A DNA stretch of 56,302 nucleotides, taken from NCBI RefSeq assembly GCF_947259555.1, contig NZ_CAMYMD010000086.1, positions 1 through 56,302 of the forward strand, in the 5' to 3' direction. A program made the translations under genes and the position numbers. Each line of letters starts with the position of its first letter. The stretch's first letter is position 1. Source of the stretch: an uncultured Roseovarius sp. GTDB lineage: Bacteria; Pseudomonadota; Alphaproteobacteria; Rhodobacterales; Rhodobacteraceae. Under the pieces are notes generated by a model. It made no database searches. It had not been told where the DNA came from and saw only the letters and a list, made by a program, of their open reading frames with translations. Positions 18,501 to 26,655 of this stretch are shown in pieces.

Positions 18501-18976
18501 GACAACTCGCCCGAAGCGCGCCGTCGCAAGACCAGCCGCGCGCCAGATAGATGCACGGTGGCGGGCTGCACCTCGCCGCGCAACAACGGCTGCGGAGCGA
18601 CCGAAACCTCCAGCGACGACAGGCTCGCAAGCGACACGCCGTCAAGTCCGGCCACATCTACATCGTGCAATGCGACCCGCGGTGTCAAATCCTCACCGAC
18701 AACGAGCGACATGCCGCCAAAGCTCAGATCGTAATCTGTCACGCTTTCATTGATGCGTACCGCGATGCGCTCCTTGAGCCATTCCGGCGCACTGAGCGTC
18801 GCGCCGACGCCAAGCGCGGCCAGGGCCCCAAGCAGCAGAACCAGGACAACGCAACTGAAACAGAACTGCACCCCGTGCCGCAGGACGCGTCGGGTTCGGC
18901 GCGCACGGCGCTGTGCCCCGGCCTGCGGCGGGGCCCCGTCCTGCGCGGCGCGCTCTTGTGTCTGATCCGTGCTCAT
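15584..18976 (-). CDS. AsmA-like/DUF3971 (YhdP-TamB superfamily) envelope protein
   Basis: 1130 residues. A basic N-terminus ([13 protein letters not shown]) leads into one membrane helix near 36-58 ([22 protein letters not shown]). The rest is a long beta-rich periplasmic body typical of DUF3971 and AsmA-like C-terminal domains. Proteins of this superfamily bridge the inner and outer membranes and move phospholipids to the outer membrane; that role here is inferred from family. A glycine-rich spot ([15 protein letters not shown]) occurs near residue 850. The C-terminus ([34 protein letters not shown]) is the usual end of the family. It overlaps queA by 4 bases and is divergent from bcp. Confidence 0.9.
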   Translation of the reverse strand: MSTDQTQERAAQDGAPPQAGAQRRARRTRRVLRHGVQFCFSCVVLVLLLGALAALGVGATLSAPEWLKERIAVRINESVTDYDLSFGGMSLVVGEDLTPRVALHDVDVAGLDGVSLASLSSLEVSVAPQPLLRGEVQPATVHLSGARLVLRRRASGELSIILEGDGDAGDDTQTFTEQLEAFFARSQFAALDLVTADNLTLRYEDARADRAWSADGGRVQLAREGDEIRLRGDVALLGARDYATTLEVNYTGEIGQNAAEFGVRFEDMPSGDIAGQSPALAWLGALDAPISGALRAGVDDDGLLGPLNATLQIGAGVLQPTPATAPIRFKSARSYFTYQPEAQEIRFTELSVDSAWGQARAEGTARLVGMEAGWPRELQAQIRISDIVADPPGIYPEPLRFEAAAMAMRLQFEPFIVTLGELSLSDQGRNLLVRGEARGRNDGWDLTLEGGIDGLAPERLLALWPRSAKPKTRKWLERSVHSADLSNIQLALRLRPDMRPDFFLGFDFDDLEATYVRDVPPITAASGHASLRDNRFAIYADQGHVDAGQGGAIDVSGTSFVIPDVRIKESPARARLKTRGPVPAALALLDAPPFRFLEKAGQPVGLADGQARLEGELNFLLKDRLTPEEVAFEVTGDLRDVRSDMLVKGRVLSAERLAVDASNRHIEIGGEARIGEVPVRGRWDMAIGRNPQGESRVRGQVEISGRFLDEFGIALPPGSLTGQGQADLEVNFAKGQPGRFTLQSDLAGVGLALPQLSWRLAEGQTGRLDVAGTLGQPPDISALTLTGAGLTAQGQVSLNPGGGLDRAEFSRVAIGDWLDAPVALIGRGAGVAPAIEVTGGTVDLRKTSLGGEGGGAGGGGPVALGLDRLQISDGIALSDFRADLNTAEGTRGRFSGRLNGITPITGEVVPQGGRSAFRIKSDDAGGLMASAGLLQQARNGTLDLVLTPAAKPGSYDGVLGIDSLRVKEAPALGALLNTISVVGLLEQFYGQGLHFSRVDARFRLTPQRLVLLEGSAVGASVGISMDGYYTMANRRMDMQGVVSPVYLLNAIGGAFTRRGEGLIGFNYTLKGSASDPAVSVNPLSALAPGFMRELFRRPAPTVDGGRAGSSGQTEDRGRENEPLGFQRQDR

Positions 18977-19084
18977 CCTATCCGTTCGGACGCGTTAGGC
19001 GCGTCTCTTCTGCCTCGTGTCTTTATTCTCGCCTTTCGCGGCCTAATATGGAACTCACATTTTCTCGCCTCAACAGGAGCTCCC

Positions 19085-19546
19085 ATGCCCGACGTTTCCG
19101 ACAACGCCCCCGATTTCACCCTGCCACGCGATGGCGGTAATACTGTTACGCTCTCCGCGCTGAATTCCGGTGCCGTGGTCCTGTTTTTCTACCCGCGCGA
19201 CGACACGTCGGGATGCACCAAAGAGGCCGTGGCCTTCTCTGGGCTCAAGGCCGAATTCGACGCTGCCGGGGCCACTGTAATGGGCATTTCCAAAGACAGC
19301 GTTGCCAGCCACGAGAAATTCCGCAACAAGCATGCGCTGGATGTACCGCTGTTGTCTGACGAGGCATCAGAGACCTGCGAGGCGTATGGCGTCTGGAAGG
19401 AAAAAAACATGTATGGCAAGAAATTCTTTGGCATCGAACGATCGACCTTTCTGATCGCCCCGGATGGTCGCATTGCCAAGGTTTGGCGCAAAGTCAAAGT
19501 ACCCGGCCACGCAGAAGAGGTGCTGGACGCGGTAAAGGCACTTTGA
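19085..19546 (+). CDS. bcp: Thioredoxin-dependent thiol peroxidase (Bcp/PrxQ)
   Basis: 153 residues from ATG 19085, preceded by CAGGAG. Bcp/PrxQ reduces hydrogen and organic peroxides with thioredoxin. The peroxidatic Cys44 sits in YPRDDTSGCTKEA. The resolving Cys five residues later, usual in E. coli Bcp, is absent (Val49); Cys98 in SETCEAYGVW could serve instead or the enzyme may work as 1-Cys. The C-terminal KVWRKVKVPGHAEEVL is typical. Its stop overlaps the start of the DUF455 gene, suggesting joint expression. A longer in-frame reading upstream is unsupported. Confidence 0.95.
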   Translation: MPDVSDNAPDFTLPRDGGNTVTLSALNSGAVVLFFYPRDDTSGCTKEAVAFSGLKAEFDAAGATVMGISKDSVASHEKFRNKHALDVPLLSDEASETCEAYGVWKEKNMYGKKFFGIERSTFLIAPDGRIAKVWRKVKVPGHAEEVLDAVKAL

Positions 19547-20364
19547 AAACCCCGACCCTGTCAGAGATGGCCGTCGAGGTCCTGACGACGCCTGAAGGCC
19601 GCGCCAAGACCGCACTGTCTCGTGCCCATGCTGCAACATGGCGAGAGGCGCGCGCCGCCGGCGAGACTATTCCGCTCGGCCGCGCCCACCCGCCGTTGCA
19701 GCCCGCTCGTCCCGAGCATCCCGCACTGCTCGATCCGCGCCAGGTGCCGCGCAGACGCCCCGGATCGGAAAAAGGCCGCATCGCCATGCTGCATGCGGTC
19801 GCGCATATCGAGCTTAACGCGGTCGATTTGCATTGGGACATCGTCGCGCGGTTCATTGACACACCGATGCCGATCGGATTCTACGATGACTGGGTCAAAT
19901 CGGCCGATGAGGAATCCAACCATTTCAACCTGATATGTGACTGCCTTGAAGCACTCGGCAGCCATTACGGGGCCCTGCCCGCACATGCTGGCATGTGGCG
20001 CGCCGCCGAGGATACCGCCCATGACTTCATGGGCCGCCTCGCGGTCGTTCCGATGGTTTTGGAGGCGCGCGGCCTCGATGTGACACCGGGGATGATCGAC
20101 GTGTTCGAACGGGCCGGCGAGACCCGCGCCGTCGAGGCGATGCAAGTCATCTATGCCGAAGAGGTGCATCACGTCGCCTATGGCTCCAAATGGTTTCACT
20201 TTCTTTGCGGTCGCCACAATCTCGATCCCAAGGACGTGTTCCATGATCTTGTGCGGAAATATTTTCACGCCCCACTCAAGCCGCCTTTCAACGAGGAAAA
20301 GAGGGCCGAAGCCGGATTGCCGCCTGACTTTTACTGGCCGCTCAGCACAACCGGCTCGACTTGA
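19543..20364 (+). CDS. DUF455 family ferritin-like protein
   Basis: About 273 residues. The start chosen is TTG 19543, overlapping the bcp stop as TTGA with AAAGG just upstream; ATG 19567 is the alternative. The four-helix ferritin-like core shows likely di-metal ligands in AHIELNAVDLHWD, DEESNHFNLI, LEARGLDVTPGM and YAEEVHHVAYG, the usual DUF455 pattern. Function is unknown; a di-iron oxidase or storage role is inferred from the ligand set only. Pairing with a peroxidase fits oxidative stress but proves nothing. Confidence 0.85.
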   Translation: MKTPTLSEMAVEVLTTPEGRAKTALSRAHAATWREARAAGETIPLGRAHPPLQPARPEHPALLDPRQVPRRRPGSEKGRIAMLHAVAHIELNAVDLHWDIVARFIDTPMPIGFYDDWVKSADEESNHFNLICDCLEALGSHYGALPAHAGMWRAAEDTAHDFMGRLAVVPMVLEARGLDVTPGMIDVFERAGETRAVEAMQVIYAEEVHHVAYGSKWFHFLCGRHNLDPKDVFHDLVRKYFHAPLKPPFNEEKRAEAGLPPDFYWPLSTTGST

Positions 20365-20545
20365 GATTGAAACATGACCCGCTTGATCGGCGGTTTTCCG
20401 CCAATACAGCGGGAAACGGCCCAAGTCAGGACGCGATTTGGTCAAAAATCTTGCCCAACCGCCCGCTACTGGATAATCACTCCCTCTAAGGACGGCCCCA
20501 TCACGGCGCGAAGGGTCCACGAGAAATAACAAAGGCATAGACCGC

Positions 20546-21865
20546 GTGAGAACAAGACTAGCTATAAAACTGCACGCACTCTTGGAACGTTATTTCCCCG
20601 AACGCCGGGTGTTTCTGCGATCAGATACCGACACGCGTTTCATTCGGTTGCGGCCCGCGACCCAATTAATCGCCTTTTCCGGCGCCTCGGCCATCGTCGC
20701 ATGGGCGATCATCGCGACGTCCATTCTGGTCATGGACAGCATCGGGGCGGGCAATTTCCGCGAACAAGCCAAGCGTGATCAGCGCACCTATGAAAATCGG
20801 CTCAATTCCCTGTCATCCGAGCGCGACATGCGCGCCGCAGAAGCGATGGCGGCACAGGAACGGTTCAGCTTTGCGTTGGAACAAATCTCGGCAATGCAAT
20901 CTGAATTGCTCGCGTCCGAGACGCGCCGCCGGGAGTTGGAGACCGGGATCGAGGTCATTCAGTCCACGCTGCGCCGCACCATGTCAGAGCGCGACGCGGC
21001 CCGCGATAAGGCGCAGCAGCTTACCCTCGCGATGGCGGATGGCGAGACGTCGGCCCTGGGTCAGCCACAGGATGCGTCCCCCGACGCGACGCTCGATTTC
21101 CTGACTGCGGCCCTGTCGGATGCCGCACAAGAGCGCGATACGACGATCGCCAACGCGCAGGAGGCTCTCTTGCAGGCAGACGAGATGGCCCATCAGCTGC
21201 GCCTGCTCAAAGACCAGAACGATCAGATATTCAGCCAGCTCGAAGATGCGATGGCGATCTCGGTTGAGCCTCTCGACAAGATGTTCCGGGCTGCCGGTCT
21301 GAGCACCGACTCGCTGCTTGATGCGGTGCGTCGGGGCTATTCAGGTCAGGGTGGACCGATCACACCGCTCTCGTTTTCCACCAAGGGCGAGGCTCCGTCC
21401 CCCGACACCGAGCGCGCCAACCGCATTCTCAATCGCCTCGATGAGCTGAATCTCTATCGCATCGCCGCTCAAAAGGCGCCCTTCGCGCTCCCGGTCAGGA
21501 ACGCGTTTCGCTACACATCGGGCTACGGCATGCGGTGGGGCCGGATGCATCGGGGCACCGATTTCGCTGCCCCCCATGGCACCCCCATCTATGCCACGGC
21601 CGACGGTGTCGTCACGCATGCCGGGTGGCTCTCCGGCTATGGCCGTCTGGTCAAGATCAAACACCCGTTCGGCATCGAGACGCGCTACGCCCACCAGTCC
21701 AGAATTCGCGTCAAGGTCGGCCAAAGGGTCTCGCGCGGAGAGCGGATTGGTGATATGGGCAACTCTGGACGTTCAACGGGCACGCATCTACACTATGAAA
21801 TCCGTGTCGGCGGCAAGTCCGTCAATCCCATGACATACATCAAGGCTGCAAACAATGTTTTCTAA
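20546..21865 (+). CDS. M23 family metallopeptidase (membrane-anchored LytM/DipM-like)
   Basis: 439 residues from GTG 20546. Membrane anchor near residues 40-66 (LIAFSGASAIVAWAIIATSIL), a long coiled coil of about residues 75-200 (REQAKRDQRTYENRL onward), then a C-terminal M23 domain of about 310-430. The zinc site is complete: HRGTDF (His and Asp) and the later HLHYE. Such enzymes cut peptidoglycan cross-links or regulate amidases in the periplasm. The gene overlaps the bactofilin gene by 11 bases, a pairing known from other bacteria, where bactofilin filaments position the peptidase and shape the cell wall. Confidence 0.93.
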   Translation: MRTRLAIKLHALLERYFPERRVFLRSDTDTRFIRLRPATQLIAFSGASAIVAWAIIATSILVMDSIGAGNFREQAKRDQRTYENRLNSLSSERDMRAAEAMAAQERFSFALEQISAMQSELLASETRRRELETGIEVIQSTLRRTMSERDAARDKAQQLTLAMADGETSALGQPQDASPDATLDFLTAALSDAAQERDTTIANAQEALLQADEMAHQLRLLKDQNDQIFSQLEDAMAISVEPLDKMFRAAGLSTDSLLDAVRRGYSGQGGPITPLSFSTKGEAPSPDTERANRILNRLDELNLYRIAAQKAPFALPVRNAFRYTSGYGMRWGRMHRGTDFAAPHGTPIYATADGVVTHAGWLSGYGRLVKIKHPFGIETRYAHQSRIRVKVGQRVSRGERIGDMGNSGRSTGTHLHYEIRVGGKSVNPMTYIKAANNVF

Positions 21866-22415
21866 GAGCAAAATCAACGAACCCGCGCACAAGCCGGACG
21901 AGGCCAAATCGACCACGTCCGACAATCGGCTCGATTCGGCGCGCCCCGACGCGCAGAGCACGGAATTCAAGGCTCAGTCTCCCAAGGCCAAGCCGCCCGC
22001 CTCGGTGTTGTCCTCGGATCTGCACGTGACCGGCAACCTCAAGACCAGCGGCGACATTCAGGTCGAGGGCTCTATCGAGGGTGACATCCGGGCGCATTTG
22101 CTGACCATCGGCGAAGGTGCGACAATCAAGGGCGAGGTGATCGCCGATGACGTTGTCATCAACGGCCGCATCGTGGGCCGCGTTCGCGGTCTCAAGGTCC
22201 GCCTGACGTCCACCGCGCGGGTCGAGGGCGACATCATTCACAAGACCATCGCCATCGAAAGCGGCGCGCATTTCGAAGGCTCGGTTCAGCGGCAGGACGA
22301 TCCGCTTTCGGGAAACAAGTCAGGCCCGAAGCCGCAGGCCGCAGCCAAGCCCGCAGCCCCGGCCGAAAAGGCCCCGGCAGAGGCGACGCCGTCGGCCAAG
22401 CCCGCGCAGGGCTGA
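21855..22415 (+). CDS. Bactofilin (polymer-forming cytoskeletal protein)
   Basis: 186 residues. The central part (about 48-140) is the short right-handed beta-helix of bactofilins, with regularly spaced valine/isoleucine and glycine (LHVTGNLKTSGDIQVEGSIEG, then VIADDVVINGRIVGRVRG). Both ends are unstructured; the C-terminus is rich in Ala, Pro and Lys (PQAAAKPAAPAEKAPAE). Bactofilins polymerise without nucleotide on the inner face of the membrane. The 11-base overlap with the M23 peptidase predicts a joint role in cell-wall shaping. Confidence 0.95.
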   Translation: MFSKSKINEPAHKPDEAKSTTSDNRLDSARPDAQSTEFKAQSPKAKPPASVLSSDLHVTGNLKTSGDIQVEGSIEGDIRAHLLTIGEGATIKGEVIADDVVINGRIVGRVRGLKVRLTSTARVEGDIIHKTIAIESGAHFEGSVQRQDDPLSGNKSGPKPQAAAKPAAPAEKAPAEATPSAKPAQG

Positions 22416-22439
22416 GCGGCGGTCCAAGCGTGTATAATC

Positions 22440-22466
22440 GGGTGGCCCTGCATCGCGTGGCCGCCC
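22440..22466. terminator. Hairpin between convergent bactofilin and phosphotransacylase genes
   Basis: GGGTGGCC pairs with GGCCGCCC (one G-U) across an 11-base loop, 25 bases past the bactofilin stop, followed by a T-containing tail. It is a probable shared terminator. Confidence 0.5.
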
Positions 22467-22503
22467 TTACTATTTGCGCCGTATCAGGCCACCTCAATCG
22501 GGC

Positions 22504-23892
22504 CTATCCCAGCCCCGTAATCCGGGCATGGTGAAGGGCCGCCACGGCACAAGATGCCAACCGCGCCATATCATCATCGGCGCGCGAGTTGAGGATGATC
22601 GGAACACGCGCCCCCAGAACCAACCCGGCCGCCTCGGCGTGGCTGAGATAGGTCAGTTGCTTGGCCAGCATGTTGCCGGCGTCCAGATTTGGAACCACGA
22701 GCACATCCGCCCGACCGGCCACCGGCGACGTGATCCCCTTGGTCCGCGCCGCAGCGATATCCACCGCGTTATCCATTGCCAATGGCCCGTCGACCAGCCC
22801 GCCGGTGATCTGGCCCCGCTCCGCCATCTTGGATAGCAGCGCCGCGTCCATCGAGGAGGGCATGTCCGGGTTGACCGTTTCCACAGCCGAAAGAACGCCG
22901 ACCAAGGGTTGCGCGATGCCAAGGCTCAGACCAAGGTCAATCGCGTTCTGGACGATATCCACCTTGGTGCGCAGGTCCGGCGCAATGTTTATGGCGGCAT
23001 CCGTCACCATCAGCGGATGCGCGAGGCCCGGTACATCCATCACGAAAACATGCGTCAGCCGACGTCCCGCGCGCAGACCGATGGTCTTGTCGAGGACCGC
23101 GCGCAGCAGGGTGTCTGTGTGCAGATGGCCCTTCATCAGCGCCCCTGCCCGCCCCTCATGCACCAGCGCAACAGCACGCCGTGCCGCAGCATCGGGCCCT
23201 GTCTCGGGGACGACCTCGATACCGCTCAGATCGGCACCCATGGCCTTGGCCGTTGCTGCGATGCGCACGGGATCACCAATCAGGATCGGCTCTATCAATG
23301 TATGCGCCCGCGCCAGGAGCGCACCGCCCAACGAATTGGGGTCCTCCGGGCAGATCACCGCCGTGACCAGCGCCGCCAGCGGCTCAGCCTTCCTGAGCAG
23401 GGCCTCGAAATGTCGATGTCGCTGAACCACCAGCCCGGGCAGGTCGTGACTTGAATAGCTCATCTTGCGGCGCGGAGCCTCGACTTCGGCCACGCCCGAC
23501 AGGATCAACGCGTCATCGCGTGGCCGCCGCACCTCTGTGGCGAGCGTCAGGGTACTGTCCCTGTCATTCTTGTCCGTCACCGTCACCCGGCTTTCCAGTT
23601 CGTCACCGGCATGGGCGTGATTGTGAAACACAAGGCTTTGCGCCCTGTATAGGGTGCCCGCCCCGGGCAGAAGATTGCCAAGCACCGCTGAAATGAGCGA
23701 CCCCAGGAACATGCCCGGCACCACAGCCTCGGGACGGCCGTCGCCGTCACCGTCCAGATCATAGAGGTGCATCGGATTGTGATTGCCCGAGACATTGGCA
23801 AAGACCAGCAAATCATCCTGTGTACAAAGCCGCCGCAGGCTCTGGCTGTCACCCGGCTGCAACTCTTCGAAGATGTGGTTTTCGATCTTCAT
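22504..23892 (-). CDS. Bifunctional MaoC-type enoyl-CoA hydratase / phosphate acetyl(butyryl)transferase
   Basis: 462 residues from ATG 23892, which has GGGAGGG eight bases upstream; an in-frame ATG nine codons earlier is less likely. Residues 1 to about 140 form a MaoC-like hot-dog domain (VSGNHNPMHLYD, VVPGMFLGSLISAVL). From about 150 to the end is a phosphate acyltransferase domain (GRAGALMKGHLHTDTLLRAV, VTDAAINIAPDL, GRADVLVVPNLDAGNML). This fusion is annotated in many alphaproteobacteria as bifunctional enoyl-CoA hydratase/phosphate acetyltransferase. It may exchange acyl-CoA and acyl-phosphate. It lies about 50 bases downstream of the GlxA-type regulator on the same strand. Confidence 0.9.
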   Translation of the reverse strand: MKIENHIFEELQPGDSQSLRRLCTQDDLLVFANVSGNHNPMHLYDLDGDGDGRPEAVVPGMFLGSLISAVLGNLLPGAGTLYRAQSLVFHNHAHAGDELESRVTVTDKNDRDSTLTLATEVRRPRDDALILSGVAEVEAPRRKMSYSSHDLPGLVVQRHRHFEALLRKAEPLAALVTAVICPEDPNSLGGALLARAHTLIEPILIGDPVRIAATAKAMGADLSGIEVVPETGPDAAARRAVALVHEGRAGALMKGHLHTDTLLRAVLDKTIGLRAGRRLTHVFVMDVPGLAHPLMVTDAAINIAPDLRTKVDIVQNAIDLGLSLGIAQPLVGVLSAVETVNPDMPSSMDAALLSKMAERGQITGGLVDGPLAMDNAVDIAAARTKGITSPVAGRADVLVVPNLDAGNMLAKQLTYLSHAEAAGLVLGARVPIILNSRADDDMARLASCAVAALHHARITGLG

Positions 23893-23942
23893 GTCGCATT
23901 CCCTCCCGTGCTCCGGCATCCGGGTGCTGCTTTTACACCTTG

Positions 23943-24893
23943 TCAGCTTAGCCGCGCGCGTTGCTGCATAGGAGTGACACCATAAGCGGATTTGTAAACC
24001 CGCGAAAAATGCCCCGAGCTCTCAAAACCGCAGGCCATGGCGATCTCGACCACGGACGCCTCGGACTGAATGAGCAGATGCCGTGCCCTGTCCAGCCGCA
24101 AATCCATAAAGAACTTCTTGGGCGACGTGTTGAGAAACTTGCCAAAAAGCCGTTCCAGCTGGCGTGTCGAAATGCCAATCTCGGCAGCGATCCGCGCCGG
24201 GCTCAACGGGTCTTCGACGGTTTCGCGCATGCGTGCAATCGCCCTGCTGAGATGTACGTTGCGGATACCGTTGCGCGATTGCAGCGAAACGCGCTGCGCG
24301 GCACTCGCTTCGCGCACCGACGCATAGACCATCTGATCGGCCACGGCGACCGACAGGTCATAGCCATGATCCCGCTCGATCAGATGCAGCATCAGATCCG
24401 CCGTCGCAGTCCCTCCCGAGGCGGTCACATGCGGCTCATCCGCGACAAAGACGCTACGCACGAGGCCCACCTCTGGAAATCGCTCCATGAAGGCGTCGTG
24501 AAAATCCCAGTGGATCGCGGTCTTCATGCCGTCGAGCATGCCGGTTTCGGCCAGTATCCACGCCCCCGAGCAAAGCGCTCCGATCGCCGTGCCGTGGCGG
24601 TGTTCGCGGCGTAAGGCCATTTGCAGCCCGCGCGAGACATGCGCCCGCATGTTGATACCGGACAAGACAAAGAGACAGTCACATGCCGGGATCGCGTCAA
24701 GCCCGTGATGCACCAGCGTGACCGACCCGTTCGAGCAAGTGGCCGTCTCACCATTCTCGGACAGGAACGACCAGCGATACAGCGTCTCGTCACTGATCAG
24801 ATTGGCAATACGCAAAGGTTCGACCGCACAGGCAAAGGCCAGATGCGAGAACTCCTCGACCAGAATGAAGGCGAAGTGCTGGGGCTTGGTCAT
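23943..24893 (-). CDS. GlxA-family transcriptional regulator (DJ-1/PfpI-like + AraC HTH)
   Basis: 316 residues from ATG 24893 (MTKPQHFAFILVEEFSH); the frame stays open upstream but that part has unlikely composition. Residues 1 to about 190 form a DJ-1/PfpI-like amidotransferase-fold sensor (CDCLFVLSGINMR, GTAIGALCSGAWILAETG). About 215-310 holds two AraC HTH units (SPARIAAEIGISTRQLERLFGK, VVEIAMACGFESSGHFSRVYK). Relatives control carnitine, betaine or arginine catabolism in roseobacters and pseudomonads. It is divergent from the GntR regulator, with an operator between them, and upstream of the phosphotransacylase fusion, its most obvious candidate target. Confidence 0.92.
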   Translation of the reverse strand: MTKPQHFAFILVEEFSHLAFACAVEPLRIANLISDETLYRWSFLSENGETATCSNGSVTLVHHGLDAIPACDCLFVLSGINMRAHVSRGLQMALRREHRHGTAIGALCSGAWILAETGMLDGMKTAIHWDFHDAFMERFPEVGLVRSVFVADEPHVTASGGTATADLMLHLIERDHGYDLSVAVADQMVYASVREASAAQRVSLQSRNGIRNVHLSRAIARMRETVEDPLSPARIAAEIGISTRQLERLFGKFLNTSPKKFFMDLRLDRARHLLIQSEASVVEIAMACGFESSGHFSRVYKSAYGVTPMQQRARLS

Positions 24894-24962
24894 GGCATGT
24901 CCATAGGCGGGCTGTGATCTGTCTGGCGGTGATTTTGTCGGAAGACAAGAATTATCCATTGC

Positions 24963-24979
24963 GTATACAATTTGTATAC
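24963..24979. promoter_or_regulatory. Perfect palindrome GTATACAATTTGTATAC, probable GntR/FCD operator
   Basis: Half-sites GTATACAA and TTGTATAC are exact reverse complements around a central T. The site lies 42 bases before the GntR start and 69 from the divergent GlxA-type start. FadR/FCD-type GntR proteins often bind TTGTATACAA-like sites and autoregulate. Assignment to the adjacent gntR is inferred from position. Confidence 0.75.
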
Positions 24980-25021
24980 TATAAACGGCAAGACGAATTT
25001 CACGCCAGAGGAGGCCCGGGC

Positions 25022-25726
25022 ATGGCCGCCAAGGACCGCAAGACCACGCTTGCAACGCATCTCAGACACGCGATTCTCACCACGGCGCGACAGCCCGGTG
25101 CCGATCTCGACGAGGCCGCGCTCTGCGCCGAGTTCGACCTGTCGCGCACCCCGGTGCGCGAGGTGTTCCGCGAATTGGCGGGTCTTGGCTATATCGACCT
25201 GCGCGACAATCGCGGGCCGCGCGTCACGGACCTCACCCACACCACGCTGCGCGATTTCTTTCTGGCCGCGCCGATGATCTATGGCGCGATCCTGCGGCTT
25301 GCCGCGCGCAACGCCACCGAGGTGCAGATTGCCGCCCTGCGCGCCGCGCAAGAGACGTTCCGCGCCGCCCTGCGCGAAGGATCGACCCAGGATCGCACGC
25401 TGGCCAACAACCGCTTTCACGAGATCACCGGCGCAATGGCGGGCAATATCTATCTCCTGCCGTCGTTCCATCGCCTGCTGATCGACCATGCGCGCATTTC
25501 CATGACCTTCTACCGCCCGGAGAACGCCACCATGGCCGACAACGTGGCCGAGGCCAGCCGCCAGCATGACGCCATCATCGAGGCCATTGCGGCTCGTGAT
25601 GAGGCGCAGGCTGCGCAACTGGCCGAGGATCACTGGAACCTCTCACGCCACGAGATCGAACGTTTCGTGATGCCCTCGGCCCTTGATGTGCCGATGGGCC
25701 GCCTCACCCGCTTCAGCCCCGCATGA
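25022..25726 (+). CDS. GntR family transcriptional regulator, FCD type
   Basis: 234 residues from ATG 25022, with GAGGAGG nine bases upstream. N-terminal winged helix (LDEAALCAEFDLSRTPVREVFRELAGLGYIDLR, about 24-60) and an all-helical FCD ligand-binding domain (about 75-215) with likely metal/ligand residues in NNRFHEITGAM, ASRQHDAIIEAI and LAEDHWNLSRHEIE. Its stop is 8 bases before the DapA-like gene, so it is first in the catabolic operon and probably represses it from the palindrome at 24963-24979. The effector is unknown, perhaps an amino acid or carboxylate. Confidence 0.93.
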   Translation: MAAKDRKTTLATHLRHAILTTARQPGADLDEAALCAEFDLSRTPVREVFRELAGLGYIDLRDNRGPRVTDLTHTTLRDFFLAAPMIYGAILRLAARNATEVQIAALRAAQETFRAALREGSTQDRTLANNRFHEITGAMAGNIYLLPSFHRLLIDHARISMTFYRPENATMADNVAEASRQHDAIIEAIAARDEAQAAQLAEDHWNLSRHEIERFVMPSALDVPMGRLTRFSPA

Positions 25727-25734
25727 GGACCGCC

Positions 25735-26652
25735 ATGACCCCACTCTTTCGCTTTGACGGGATCTATACCCCGGTCATCACCCCCTACCAGCCTGACGGC
25801 ACGGTGAACCGTGACGCCCTGGCCGAGGTGATCGAGCACCTGATCGCCAGCGGCGTGCACGGGATCATCACCGGCGGCTCCACCGGTGAGAACTATGCCC
25901 AGACCGTGGCTGAGCGGGTGGAATTGGCGCGGCTGACGCATCAGATAATCCGCGGGCGTGTGCCGCTGGTGATGGGCACGGGCGCGATGCTGACCGACGA
26001 TTCCATCACATTGGCGCAGGCCGCCCGCGAGATCGGTGCCGATGCGATCCTGCTGGCCTCGCCGCCCTATGCCGTGCCGACGGACCGCGAGAACGCGCTT
26101 AACGCGCTGGCCATTGACCGCGCCGCCAACCTGCCGGTGATGCTCTATAACTACCCCGGCCGCACCGGCACGATGATGGGTGAGGAGTTTCTCGACCGTG
26201 TCGGCCGCAGCCGCAATTTCTGCGGCATCAAGGAAAGCTCGGGCGATATCAACCGGGTGCACCTGCTGGCGCGCGACTACCCGCATATCCAGATGGGCTG
26301 CGGGATGGACGATCAGGCGCTGGAGTTTTTCGCCTGGGGGGCGCCGTTCTGGGTCTGCGGCGGCTCCAACTTTCTGCCCGCCGAGCATGTGGCGCTATAT
26401 CAGGCCTGCGTGGTCGAGGGTGATTTCGCCAAGGGGCGGCGGATCATGTCGGCCATGCTGCCCCTGATGCATGTGCTGGAGCAGGGCGGCAAGTTCATCC
26501 AGACGATCAAGCATGGCGTGACCATGAGCGGCATCGACGCGGGCGAGGTGCGCGCGCCCCTCAAGGGCCTGAACAAGGACGACAAGCGCGCATTGGACCA
26601 GGTGGTGCGCGTGCTGAAAACCACCATCGCAACCATCACGGCGGAGGGCTGA
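25735..26652 (+). CDS. Dihydrodipicolinate synthase/N-acetylneuraminate lyase family protein
   Basis: 305 residues from ATG 25735 (GAGGA six bases upstream); ATG 25723, overlapping the gntR stop, is possible. A class I aldolase/lyase (beta/alpha)8 barrel. Seen: GGSTGENYAQT near residue 45, the Tyr of the proton relay in LYNYPGRTG, and the Schiff-base Lys in FCGIKESSGD. Relatives include true DapA, 4-hydroxy-2-oxoglutarate aldolases and the deaminase of hydroxyproline breakdown. The catabolic neighbours and a GntR regulator argue against lysine synthesis here. Reaction not determined. Confidence 0.9.
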   Translation: MTPLFRFDGIYTPVITPYQPDGTVNRDALAEVIEHLIASGVHGIITGGSTGENYAQTVAERVELARLTHQIIRGRVPLVMGTGAMLTDDSITLAQAAREIGADAILLASPPYAVPTDRENALNALAIDRAANLPVMLYNYPGRTGTMMGEEFLDRVGRSRNFCGIKESSGDINRVHLLARDYPHIQMGCGMDDQALEFFAWGAPFWVCGGSNFLPAEHVALYQACVVEGDFAKGRRIMSAMLPLMHVLEQGGKFIQTIKHGVTMSGIDAGEVRAPLKGLNKDDKRALDQVVRVLKTTIATITAEG

Positions 26653-26655
26653 GAC

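Noticed and set aside
18551..19084. Long N-terminal extension of Bcp
   Set aside because: Antisense to the AsmA-like gene; ATG 19085 has its own ribosome binding site and gives the standard length.
24894..25055. N-terminal extension of the GlxA-type regulator by 54 codons
   Set aside because: Covers the operator and the divergent gntR start, and its composition does not fit the family.
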